From the NCBI RefSeq assembly GCF_008042125.1, contig NZ_RDBI01000040.1, positions 1,311,811 to 1,352,607 of the forward strand: a stretch of 40,797 nucleotides of DNA, in the 5' to 3' direction. The notes under the pieces were generated by a model, which was not told where the DNA came from, ran no database searches, and saw only the letters and a list, made by a program, of their open reading frames with translations. A program made the translations under genes and the position numbers. This stretch comes from Streptomyces sp. MS191 (GTDB lineage: Bacteria > Actinomycetota > Actinomycetes > Streptomycetales > Streptomycetaceae). Below, one piece after another: positions 1-7,903 of this stretch (the first letter of the stretch is position 1; every line of letters starts with the position of its first letter).

Positions 1-395
<395 letters not shown>

Positions 396-459
396 CTGGG
401 TCTTCCTTCTCATGGTTCGCCGCGACTCGCGCCCACGATCGCGGCGGCTGAGGGGAAGA

Positions 460-1479
460 CTAGCCGGTCACCGAGACGATCATCTTTCCGGTGTTGTCAC
501 CGCGGAGCAGGCCCAGGAAGGCGTCCACGCCGTTCTCGATGCCCTCGACGACGGTCTCGCCGTACTTCAGCTCGCCGGAGCGCAGCCAGCCGCCGACCTC
601 CTGGACGAACTGGCCCTGCAGGCCGTAGTGGTCGCCGACGAGGACGCCCTGGAGGCGCAGCCGCTTGCCGATGATCATGGCCATGTTGCGCGGGCCGGGT
701 ACCGGCTCGGTGTCGTTGTACTGCGCGATCATGCCGCAGATGGTGGCGCGGCCGTGCACGTTCAGCGAGGAGATCGCGGCTTCGAGGTGGTCGCCGCCGA
801 CGTTGTCGAAGTAGACGTCGATGCCGTCCGGGGCGGCCGCGCGCAGCTGGTCGCGGACGGGGCCGTTCTTGTAGTTGAAGGCGGCGTCGAAGCCGTACTC
901 CTCGACGAGGAGCTTGACCTTCTCGTCGGAACCGGCGGAGCCGATGACCCGCGAGGCACCCTTGAGCTTGGCCATCTGGCCGACCTGGCTGCCGACGGCG
1001 CCGGCCGCGCCGGAGACGAAGACGGCGTCGCCCTCCTTGAAGGAGGCGACCTCGAAGAGGCCGGCGTAGGCGGTCAGGCCCGTCATGCCGAGGACGCCGA
1101 GGTAGGTGGAGAGCGGGGCGAGCTCCGGGTCGACCTTCGTGGCGTGCTGCGCCGGGACGTCGGCGTACTCGCGCCAGCCCAGACCGTGCAGCACGTGGTC
1201 GCCGACGGCGAAGCCCTCCGCGTTGGACGCGACGACCTGACCGACCGCGCCGCCGTCCATCGGGTGGTCCAGCTTGAACGGCGGGACGTAGGACTTCACG
1301 TCGTTCATCCGGCCGCGCATGTACGGGTCGACGGAGAAGTGGAGGTTCTTGACGAGGATCCGGCCCTCGGCGGGCTCGCTGACGGGCGTCTCGCGCAGGG
1401 CGAAGTCCGCCGGGGTGGGCCAGCCGTGCGGGCGGGCGACGAGGTGCCACTCACGGCTGGACGCGGGAAGTACGGACAT
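460..1479 (-). CDS. NADP-dependent medium-chain oxidoreductase (zinc-free MDR, CurA/PTGR type)
   Basis: A 339-residue cytosolic enzyme of the zinc-independent medium-chain dehydrogenase/reductase superfamily, which reduces alkenals, enones or quinones with NADPH. The N-terminal GroES-like half carries DPYMRGRMND. The Rossmann half carries GAAGAVGSQVGQMAKLKG and the GSAGSDEK stretch typical of NADP binding. Start chosen at ATG 1479 because AGGAGG lies eight bases upstream; an in-frame ATG at 1506 has no ribosome site. It is divergent from a MarR regulator at 1602, which probably controls it, and lies upstream of an ohr gene on the same strand. A role in detoxifying electrophiles or peroxidation products is inferred from that context. 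Confidence 0.9.
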   Translation of the reverse strand: MSVLPASSREWHLVARPHGWPTPADFALRETPVSEPAEGRILVKNLHFSVDPYMRGRMNDVKSYVPPFKLDHPMDGGAVGQVVASNAEGFAVGDHVLHGLGWREYADVPAQHATKVDPELAPLSTYLGVLGMTGLTAYAGLFEVASFKEGDAVFVSGAAGAVGSQVGQMAKLKGASRVIGSAGSDEKVKLLVEEYGFDAAFNYKNGPVRDQLRAAAPDGIDVYFDNVGGDHLEAAISSLNVHGRATICGMIAQYNDTEPVPGPRNMAMIIGKRLRLQGVLVGDHYGLQGQFVQEVGGWLRSGELKYGETVVEGIENGVDAFLGLLRGDNTGKMIVSVTG

Positions 1480-1529
1480 CTGCACGGCCTCCTGGGAATG
1501 CTTCACTCTGAGAAAACTTCAGATTGCCA

Positions 1530-1583
1530 ATACTTAACAACCTGAAACAACCATGCCCCTGGATATTTCATGTTGTCAAGTAT
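1530..1583. promoter_or_regulatory. Paired inverted half-sites, candidate MarR operator
   Basis: Two 12-base arms, 1530-1541 (ATACTTAACAAC) and 1572-1583 (GTTGTCAAGTAT), are inverted copies matching at 11 of 12 positions. The centres are 42 bases apart, close to four helical turns. They lie between the oxidoreductase and the divergent MarR gene, so autoregulation plus control of the oxidoreductase is the simple reading. This is an inference from position and symmetry. Confidence 0.45.
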
Positions 1584-1601
1584 CTGGGTAGGATGTGACC
1601 C

Positions 1602-2036
1602 ATGACCACCTCACCCACCGACCCCCTGACCCTCGAAGTCGTCGAGTTGATCGGCACGGTCGTGGCGCGGTACTACGCGGAGTACGAGCAGGCGGCGGCC
1701 CAGCACTCGCTGACCGGCGCCCAGGCGCGGGTCCTCGGGCTGCTCTCCCTGGAGCCGGTCCCGATGCGCAGGATCGCCCAGAAGCTCCGGTGCGAGCCGT
1801 CGAACGTCACCGGGATCGTGGACCGGCTGGAGACGCGCGGCCTGGTGGAGCGGCGTCCGGACCCGGACGACCGGCGCGTCAAGCTGGCAGCGCCCACCCC
1901 GGAGGGCCTGGACACCTCGCGCCGACTGCGCGAGTCCCTCGACTTCGCGCGGGAGCCGCTGAGCCGGCTCTCGGAGGCCGAGCGCGCGCTGCTGCGCGAT
2001 CTGCTCAAGCGGATGCTGGGCGAGAACGCGCTCTGA
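1602..2036 (+). CDS. MarR-family transcriptional regulator
   Basis: A 144-residue winged-helix repressor. The core reads LTGAQARVLGLLSLEP, then the recognition helix region CEPSNVTGIVDRLETRGLVE and the wing RRPDPDDRRVKLAAPTPEG, the classical MarR pattern with DxRRxK. Start ATG 1602 has AGGA eight bases upstream. No conserved N-terminal redox cysteine of the OhrR type is present, so a ligand-responsive rather than thiol-oxidised mechanism is more likely. It is divergent from the oxidoreductase at 460-1479 and shares with it the intergenic inverted half-sites, which makes that enzyme its probable target. The ligand is unknown. Confidence 0.92.
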   Translation: MTTSPTDPLTLEVVELIGTVVARYYAEYEQAAAQHSLTGAQARVLGLLSLEPVPMRRIAQKLRCEPSNVTGIVDRLETRGLVERRPDPDDRRVKLAAPTPEGLDTSRRLRESLDFAREPLSRLSEAERALLRDLLKRMLGENAL

Positions 2037-2060
2037 CGCCCCGCCGCGCGCGACCGCAGC

Positions 2061-2822
2061 TCAGACGCACCACCACAGGAACGGCGTGCAGGGCTTCTCC
2101 GTCGGGGAGGGCGTGGGGGCCGGCGCGGTGGTCGGCGGCAGACCGCCCGATGCGGTGGAGGAGGGGTCGCGCGAGATCGTGGCGGTCGGAGTCGGCCCAC
2201 CGGCCGAGGAAGAGGCGGAGGCCGTGGGCGAGCCCGACGGCCCCGGAGGCCCCGCCGGTCCTCCGCCGGAGCCCTGCGAACCGCCGCCCGCACCCGAGCC
2301 GCCCTTGCCCGACCCGCCGGAGGCAGGCGCGCGCGTGGCGACGGGGGACGCCGTGACCGGCTTGTCGACGGAAACCGGCCCGTCGGACTCCTCGGGGCTC
2401 TCCGAAGGCTCGGGAGGCAGCGAGCTCTCGACGATGTCCTCTTCCTGCACGGCGGTGGCGGCCCCGCCCTCGGCGGGCTGCTCCAGGGCCGACTTCGCCA
2501 GGCCCAGCGCGCCGGCGGCCAGTACCACCCCCAGCGCCCCGACGAGGACGGCGCGGCCCTTGCGGCCGCGCGATCGGCGACCTCGGCGCGCGGCGGCGCG
2601 CCCCGTGGCGGCGGGTCCGACGGCCGCGCGCCGGGCGGCACGACGGCCGCCCTGGGCCGGGCGCGGAGGCTCGAGCAGGTCCAGTTCGTAGACGTGCTCG
2701 GCCTCGGCCGCGTGGGCGGTCGAGTGGGGCGATTCGTACCGGAGCTCCTCGACGGGGGTCCCGCACCCGGCACAGGCGAGGGCGCCGTTGAGATGCCGCC
2801 GGCACTGGTGGCAGTAGTCCAT
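2061..2822 (-). CDS. SCO2400-family zinc-ribbon membrane protein
   Basis: A 253-residue protein of a Streptomyces-specific family that I recognise by its start. The N-terminus is a cytoplasmic zinc ribbon with Cys4, Cys7, Cys17 and Cys20 (CxxC-x9-CxxC). It is followed by an acidic linker, an Arg/Ala-rich stretch and one transmembrane segment at about residues 90-109. The outer half is low-complexity Pro/Ser/Gly/Thr and ends with two cysteines in CTPFLWWCV. The topology suggests a zinc-bound cytoplasmic head and an envelope-facing flexible tail. No enzymatic motif is present and the function is unknown. It ends 24 bases from the convergent MarR gene and is divergent from the hypothetical gene at 2945. 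Confidence 0.85.
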   Translation of the reverse strand: MDYCHQCRRHLNGALACAGCGTPVEELRYESPHSTAHAAEAEHVYELDLLEPPRPAQGGRRAARRAAVGPAATGRAAARRGRRSRGRKGRAVLVGALGVVLAAGALGLAKSALEQPAEGGAATAVQEEDIVESSLPPEPSESPEESDGPVSVDKPVTASPVATRAPASGGSGKGGSGAGGGSQGSGGGPAGPPGPSGSPTASASSSAGGPTPTATISRDPSSTASGGLPPTTAPAPTPSPTEKPCTPFLWWCV

Positions 2823-2944
2823 GGCGCCCGCAGGCTATGTCGCACCCGAACACCGCAGGTACCCCTGAACGTGAGGATCCTGTAAGGAAACCGCAGGTCC
2901 ACGGCGTGCCGTCACCAAAGTCCCGCTTCGGGCAGGATGGGCGG

Positions 2945-3559
2945 ATGACGTCAGCCGAGTCTCCGGGGTCCCGTTTCGGCCCCCGCTCCCAGGCCCCCGC
3001 CGGACCGGACTTCGGACCGCGCGAGTTCCAGCTCGTGCTGCTGCGCCGGATGGCCGACCACCAGCCGGAACGGGTCGACGACGCCCGGCGGGCGCTGGGT
3101 GCGAGCCGGGCCGAGATGCGGGAGGCCAACCGCCGGTGGCAGGCGTGGGCCCACGCCCGCCGGGGTCCGGGCGAACTCCACCGCTACCGCAAGGCGCTCG
3201 GCGAGCCCGAGTCCCGCCACACCGTCGAGGCGTACGCGTCCGAGGTGCTGCGCTGGCCGCTGCCGCTCTGGCCCGAGCTGCGCTGGGAGGTCATGGTGGG
3301 CCCGGTCGGCGGCCGCGCGCCCGTCGAGGTGTGGGGCTGCGGCCTGGTCCGCGCCCCCGGCTCCCCCTCCCCCGAACTGCGCACCGTGGACGACCTGCGG
3401 CCCTGGAGCTGCACGCTGGCCGAGGTCGGCAACGCCTTCCCGCCGGCCCGGCCCCGCGACGGCAGCGCACCGAGCCGGCTGCGCCTCGACTTCACCCTCC
3501 CCGACGGCACCCCGCGCGCCGCCGAGTTCACCTGGGGCCTGCTGCAACGCCTCCTGTGA
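2945..3559 (+). CDS. Conserved actinobacterial hypothetical protein
   Basis: A 204-residue soluble protein without signal peptide or membrane segment. Start placed at ATG 2945, after a GGATGGGCGG purine stretch; the frame stays open further upstream but that part has poor coding character. The N-terminal part is charged and helical (EFQLVLLRRMADHQPERVDDARRALG). The C-terminal half is richer in beta-type sequence and includes a PLPLWPELRWEVMVGPVGG block, ending EFTWGLLQRLL. I do not recognise a characterised family. It is divergent from the SCO2400-family gene and precedes mbl on the same strand, but a gap of more than 330 bases argues against a shared operon. Confidence 0.75.
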   Translation: MTSAESPGSRFGPRSQAPAGPDFGPREFQLVLLRRMADHQPERVDDARRALGASRAEMREANRRWQAWAHARRGPGELHRYRKALGEPESRHTVEAYASEVLRWPLPLWPELRWEVMVGPVGGRAPVEVWGCGLVRAPGSPSPELRTVDDLRPWSCTLAEVGNAFPPARPRDGSAPSRLRLDFTLPDGTPRAAEFTWGLLQRLL

Positions 3560-3896
3560 CCCGGACGACGCGGCCGGCACGCCCGGCACGGTCACTCGCG
3601 CCACACCAGCCACTGCGGCCACTCACGGCCTGTACGACACGTCTGTCACTGACGCCTCGTCCGACTCGCTCGAGACAGCAGCCACTCACCACTCGTACGC
3701 CTCACATCAGTCGACAGTCCCTCCTGCCCCTGTGAGCACTCTCGCCTCGTCCGACACACCGTCAGCGGGCCCGGACCCCCGGCCGGCGCAGCCCAGCGCG
3801 CGCCGCGCCGCGCGGAGGCGGACGATGCCAACAGGACCGCGTAGACACCGCGAACCACCTCGCTCCGTGCCAGCACCGCACTCCGGAGGACTTGCC
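3560..3896. other. Gene-free stretch upstream of mbl
   Basis: About 337 bases with no convincing gene. The part from about 3590 to 3770 is less G-rich than its surroundings and dominated by short CACTC/CCTCG-type words. A 13-base direct repeat, CGCCTCGTCCGAC, occurs at 3653-3665 and 3743-3755, 90 bases apart. The mbl frame is open through it, but the composition is not coding-like. The mbl promoter probably lies here. Confidence 0.4.
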
Positions 3897-4940
3897 GTGA
3901 CCGTCAGTCTCGAACAGCTGCGCCGTTGCCATGTCGCCGTCGACCTCGGGGCCGCCCGGACCCGCGTCTTCGTCAAGGGCGTCGGCCTCGTCGTCGACGA
4001 GCCCAGTGTGGCCGCCGTGAACACCCGTACCGGAGCGCTGATCGCCGTCGGCGCGCTGGCGGAGAAGATGACCGGCCGCACCCCCGACTACATCCGGGTC
4101 ACCCGGCCCGTCTCCGGCGGCACCGTCGTCGACATCGACATGGCCCAGCGGATGCTGCGCCACCTCCTCGGCGAGAAGCTCCGCCGCCAGCTGCGCCGCA
4201 AGCCCCGGCTGCGCGCCGCGGCCTGCACCCCGCACGACTCGGACCCGCTCGCGCAGCGCGCGGCCGTCGAGACCCTCGTCGGTCTCGGTGCCCGCCGGGT
4301 CGAGCTGGTCGACACCCTGATCGCGGCGGCCGTGGGCTGCGGACTCCCCGTCGAGCAGCCCACCGCGACCATGATCATGGTGTGCGGGGCCGCCACCACC
4401 CAGGTCGCCGTGCTCTCCCTGGGGGCGATCGTCACGGCCGAACGCATCCCGGTGGGCGGCGACGCGATCGACCACGCCGTCATCCAGCACCTGCGCCACC
4501 AGCACGAGCTCATGCTGCCCAGCCAGTCCGTCCGTCCGCTCCAACTCGCCCTGAGCGGGAACGGTCTGACCCTCCAGGGCCCCACCTTCACCGAGATCCA
4601 CGGCCGCGACGTGGCCACGGGCCTGGCCCGTTCGGTGACCGTCGACACCGCCGCCGTGCGCGACGCCATCCACACCCCGCTCACCGCCGTCCTCGACGGC
4701 ATCGGCAAGATCCTCCGCGAGTGCCCGCCCGACCTGGTGGCCGACCTGGCCGAGCGCGGCATCATGATGGTCGGCGGAAGCGCCCTGCTGCCGGGCCTCG
4801 ACCAGATGCTGCGCGAGGCGACCGGGATGCCGGTGCACATCGCCGAGCGGCCCGACGTCTGCGCCATCCTCGGCCTCGGCGCGATGCTGGAGGGCAAGAT
4901 CCAGGCGATGGTGCTCGACCCGCTGGCCGACACGGAGTGA
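3897..4940 (+). CDS. mbl: Mbl/MreB-like actin homologue (rod shape-determining family)
   Basis: A 347-residue bacterial actin-like ATPase of the MreB/Mbl family. The phosphate-1 loop is VDLGAARTRVFVKGVG near the N-terminus and the C-terminal nucleotide-binding segment is MMVGGSALLPGLDQML, as in MreB. GTG 3897 is chosen because GGAGGA lies six bases upstream. In Streptomyces, MreB-type proteins act in sporulation and spore-wall synthesis rather than rod elongation (established). This copy stands alone without mreC/mreD neighbours, which matches the orphan Mbl paralogue rather than the mreBCD cluster. The next gene begins 45 bases after its stop. Confidence 0.88.
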   Translation: MTVSLEQLRRCHVAVDLGAARTRVFVKGVGLVVDEPSVAAVNTRTGALIAVGALAEKMTGRTPDYIRVTRPVSGGTVVDIDMAQRMLRHLLGEKLRRQLRRKPRLRAAACTPHDSDPLAQRAAVETLVGLGARRVELVDTLIAAAVGCGLPVEQPTATMIMVCGAATTQVAVLSLGAIVTAERIPVGGDAIDHAVIQHLRHQHELMLPSQSVRPLQLALSGNGLTLQGPTFTEIHGRDVATGLARSVTVDTAAVRDAIHTPLTAVLDGIGKILRECPPDLVADLAERGIMMVGGSALLPGLDQMLREATGMPVHIAERPDVCAILGLGAMLEGKIQAMVLDPLADTE

Positions 4941-4985
4941 TCGCCGGGTACGCCCTTTTGTTCACTTTCGCACCACAATGAAACC

Positions 4986-6509
4986 ATGTCGCTCACCGAC
5001 CGGGACGCGTCCGCTCCCCGCCTGCCGACGCTGCTGGAAGCCGTCCTCAGCGTCGGCACGGACCTCGAACTGCGGGCCACCCTCCAGCACATCGTGGACT
5101 CCGCGACCGAGCTGGCGGGCGCGCGCTACGGAGCGCTCGGGATCGTCGATCCCGAGCGAGGGCGGCTCACCGCCCTCTTCACGTCCGGTCTCACCGAGGC
5201 CGAACGGAAGCGGATCGGCGATCTTCCCGACGGCCGCACCGGCCTGATCGGCGTCCTCGTCCAGGACCCCCAGCCACTGCGCCTGGACGACCTGACCACC
5301 GATCCGCGCTCCTCCGGCGTCCCGGAGGGCCATCCCGAGATGCGCTCCTTCCTGGGCGTGCCGATCCGCGTCCACACCGAGGTCTTCGGCAACCTCTACC
5401 TGACCGAGAAGCGCTCGGGCACCTTCACCGAGCAGGACGAGTCGCTGCTGCGGGTCCTGGCCTCCCAGGCCGGCATCGCCATCGGCAACGCCCGGCTGTA
5501 CGACACCGCGCGGCAGCGCGAACGCTGGATCGAGGGCGCGGCGGCGGTCACCACCGCCCTGCTGGCCGGACGGCCGGCGGCCGACGCGCTGACGACGGTC
5601 GCCGAGCAGGCCCGGCTGCTCGCCGACGCCTCGGCGGGGGTCGTCCTCCAGCCCACCGAGGAGGGCGGGATGGAGATCGTGGCGGCCTCGACGCCGGACG
5701 ACCCGGGTGATCTGGTCGGCACGGCGATCGCGCCCGGATCGCCCGTCCTGGAGCAGCTGCTCGGCGGGGAACCCGTGTTCATCGAGGACTCGGCCACCGA
5801 CCCGCGGATGACCACGCACGTACGGTCGCGGTTCGGGCCCTCGATGATGCTGCCGCTGCAGAGCGGCGGAAGGCTGATCGGCACCCTCGCGCTCCCCCGG
5901 CGCCGCGGCGGGCGCCCGTACACCGGGGTCGACCGGCTGCTCGCCTCCCAGTTCGCCTCGCAGGCGGCACTGGCGCTGGTCCTCGCGGACGCCCAGCACA
6001 ACCGGGAGCGGCTGGCGGTGTACGAGGACCGCGACCGCATCGCGCGCGACCTGCACGACCTGGTCGTCCAGCGGCTGTTCGCCACCGAGATGATGCTGGA
6101 GTCCACCCGTCGCCGGGCCGCCGGATCCGCCGAGGAGAGTTCCCTGCTCGGGCGGGCCGTGGACGAGCTGGACTCCACGATCCAGGAGGTGCGGACGGCC
6201 ATCTTCGCCCTCCAGCAGCCGCCGGCCGAGGTGCCGGCGTCGTTCCGGGGCCGGGTCCTGCGCGAGACGGGCGGCGCGGCGGCGCTGCTCGGCTTCCAGC
6301 CCTCGGTCCACTTCTCGGGGGCGGTCGACACCCTGGTCGACGAGGCCGACGCCGAGCGGATCCTCGCCACGCTGCGGGGCGCGCTGGCGGCGGCCCACCG
6401 CCGGCCGGAGGTCCGCGCCATCACCGTCGAGGTGTCGGCGCCGCCGCTGGGCCCCGCCCTGCGGGTCACGGACGACGCGCGGCCGCCCACCACGGTCAGC
6501 TGGCCCTGA
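4986..6509 (+). CDS. Double-GAF sensor histidine kinase-like protein with degenerate ATPase end
   Basis: A 507-residue cytoplasmic sensor of the DevS/NreB (HisKA_3) type. Two GAF domains occupy about residues 25-170 and 190-335. The dimerisation/phosphoacceptor helix follows with the H-box DRIARDLHDLVVQRLF, His357 being the expected phosphate acceptor. The C-terminal part should be a HATPase_c domain, but the protein stops shortly after ALRVTDDARPP. The glycine-rich G1/G2 boxes and a clear N-box are not visible, so autophosphorylation is doubtful. No response regulator lies beside it. ATG 4986 has no strong ribosome site and another ATG eight bases upstream is in a different frame. The ligand is unknown. 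Confidence 0.85.
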   Translation: MSLTDRDASAPRLPTLLEAVLSVGTDLELRATLQHIVDSATELAGARYGALGIVDPERGRLTALFTSGLTEAERKRIGDLPDGRTGLIGVLVQDPQPLRLDDLTTDPRSSGVPEGHPEMRSFLGVPIRVHTEVFGNLYLTEKRSGTFTEQDESLLRVLASQAGIAIGNARLYDTARQRERWIEGAAAVTTALLAGRPAADALTTVAEQARLLADASAGVVLQPTEEGGMEIVAASTPDDPGDLVGTAIAPGSPVLEQLLGGEPVFIEDSATDPRMTTHVRSRFGPSMMLPLQSGGRLIGTLALPRRRGGRPYTGVDRLLASQFASQAALALVLADAQHNRERLAVYEDRDRIARDLHDLVVQRLFATEMMLESTRRRAAGSAEESSLLGRAVDELDSTIQEVRTAIFALQQPPAEVPASFRGRVLRETGGAAALLGFQPSVHFSGAVDTLVDEADAERILATLRGALAAAHRRPEVRAITVEVSAPPLGPALRVTDDARPPTTVSWP

Positions 6510-6618
6510 GCCCGCGGGCGCCGGGGCGCCCGGGCCGGCCGAACCGGCGCCCGCGCCGGGGCCCTCGAACGGCCCATTCCGGCGCGCCACCGCAGTACCC
6601 GCGATCTTGACTGGTGGC

Positions 6619-7854
6619 GTGGACACCGTCGCGAAGCCCCCCGCAGCCGCCTACCGGAACCTGGTGATGGCCACCATCGGATTCACGCTCACCTTCTGGG
6701 CCTGGAATCTGATCGCGCCGATCGCGAGCTGGTACGGCGACCGGCTGGACCTCAGCTCCTCCGAGCAGTCGCTGCTCGTGGCCGTGCCGGTGCTCGTGGG
6801 CTCGCTCGGCCGGATCCCGGTCGGCGCGCTCACCGACCGGTACGGTGCCAAGAGGATGTTCCCGCTGGTGTCGGCGCTGACGATCGTGCCGGTCCTGCTG
6901 CTGATCCTCGCGAAGGACTCGTACGCCGCGATGCTCGCCGTCGGGTTCCTCCTCGGCCTGGGCGGCACCACGTTCGCCATCGGCATCCCGCTCGTCAACT
7001 CCTGGTTCCCACCGGCCAAGCGGGGCCTCGCGCTCGGCATCTTCGGCATGGGCATGGGCGGTGTGGCGCTGTCCGGCTACTTCACCCCGCGCATCGCCGA
7101 GCACGGCGAGGACCTGCCGTTCGTCGTCGTCGCGTGCGCGCTCGCCGTCTACGCGGTCCTCGCCTTCCTCCTCGTGACCGACCGGCCGGGCCGCCCGGTG
7201 CCCACCGACTCCCTGGCGACCCGGCTCGGCCGGGCCGGACGGCTGCGGGTCACCTGGGAGCTGTCGGCGCTGTACGCGATCGGCTTCGGCGGCATCGTCG
7301 CCTTCGGCGTCTACCTGCCGACGTACCTCAAGACCTGGTACGAGCTCGACCCGACCGACGCCGGCACCAAGGCCGCCGGGTTCGCGCTGGTCACCGTCGT
7401 CTTCCGGCCGTTCGGCGGCTGGCTCTCCGACCGCGTCCACCCGGCCCTCGTCACCTCCGGCGCGCTCGGCGCCGCCGCCCTCCTCGCCATCGTCCAGGCC
7501 TTCGACCCGCCGCTGGACCCGGGCGGCACGATCGCGCTCCTCGGCATGGCCGCCGGGCTCGGGACGGCCAGCGGCTCGATCTTCGCGCTCGTCTCCCAGG
7601 TCACCCCGCAACCGCAGGTCGGCAGCGTCACCGGCATCGTCGGCGCGATGGGCGGACTCGGCGGCTTCGTGCCGCCGCTGGTGATGGGCGCGATCTACAG
7701 CGCCAAGGGCTCGTACTCGATCGGCTTCATGCTCCTGTCCGACCTGGCCCTCGCCGGCTGTGTGTACGCCTACGGCCGGATGCGGAACATCACCCCGACC
7801 GCGGACGGCGAGCGGCCCGGCGAGGTGAGCAAGGTCGCAGCCCGGCGCCCGTGA
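6619..7854 (+). CDS. MFS transporter, NarK/NNP-like
   Basis: A 411-residue (from GTG 6619) inner-membrane carrier with about twelve hydrophobic segments. The first half has GRIPVGALTDRYGAKRMFP (MFS motif A) and GGTTFAIGIPLVNSWFPP, close to the signature of the nitrate/nitrite (NNP) branch. The second half has the glycine-rich GIVGAMGGLGGF helix. In-frame TTG 6607 is an alternative start; neither start has a strong ribosome site. Sequence type suggests an anion carrier. The gene runs into matB with a 49-base gap, so a dicarboxylate such as malonate is a reasonable alternative to nitrate as substrate. The nasA gene is 26 kb away. Substrate unresolved. Confidence 0.85.
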   Translation: MDTVAKPPAAAYRNLVMATIGFTLTFWAWNLIAPIASWYGDRLDLSSSEQSLLVAVPVLVGSLGRIPVGALTDRYGAKRMFPLVSALTIVPVLLLILAKDSYAAMLAVGFLLGLGGTTFAIGIPLVNSWFPPAKRGLALGIFGMGMGGVALSGYFTPRIAEHGEDLPFVVVACALAVYAVLAFLLVTDRPGRPVPTDSLATRLGRAGRLRVTWELSALYAIGFGGIVAFGVYLPTYLKTWYELDPTDAGTKAAGFALVTVVFRPFGGWLSDRVHPALVTSGALGAAALLAIVQAFDPPLDPGGTIALLGMAAGLGTASGSIFALVSQVTPQPQVGSVTGIVGAMGGLGGFVPPLVMGAIYSAKGSYSIGFMLLSDLALAGCVYAYGRMRNITPTADGERPGEVSKVAARRP

Positions 7855-7903
7855 GGCGCGGGCAGAATTCCTCACGGCATCCCCGACGCGAGGAGATCGA
7901 CCG

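Noticed and set aside
3099-3896. In-frame upstream extension of mbl
   Set aside because: The extension overlaps the upstream gene in another frame and continues through non-coding-looking sequence. GTG 3897 has a good ribosome site and begins at the usual family start.
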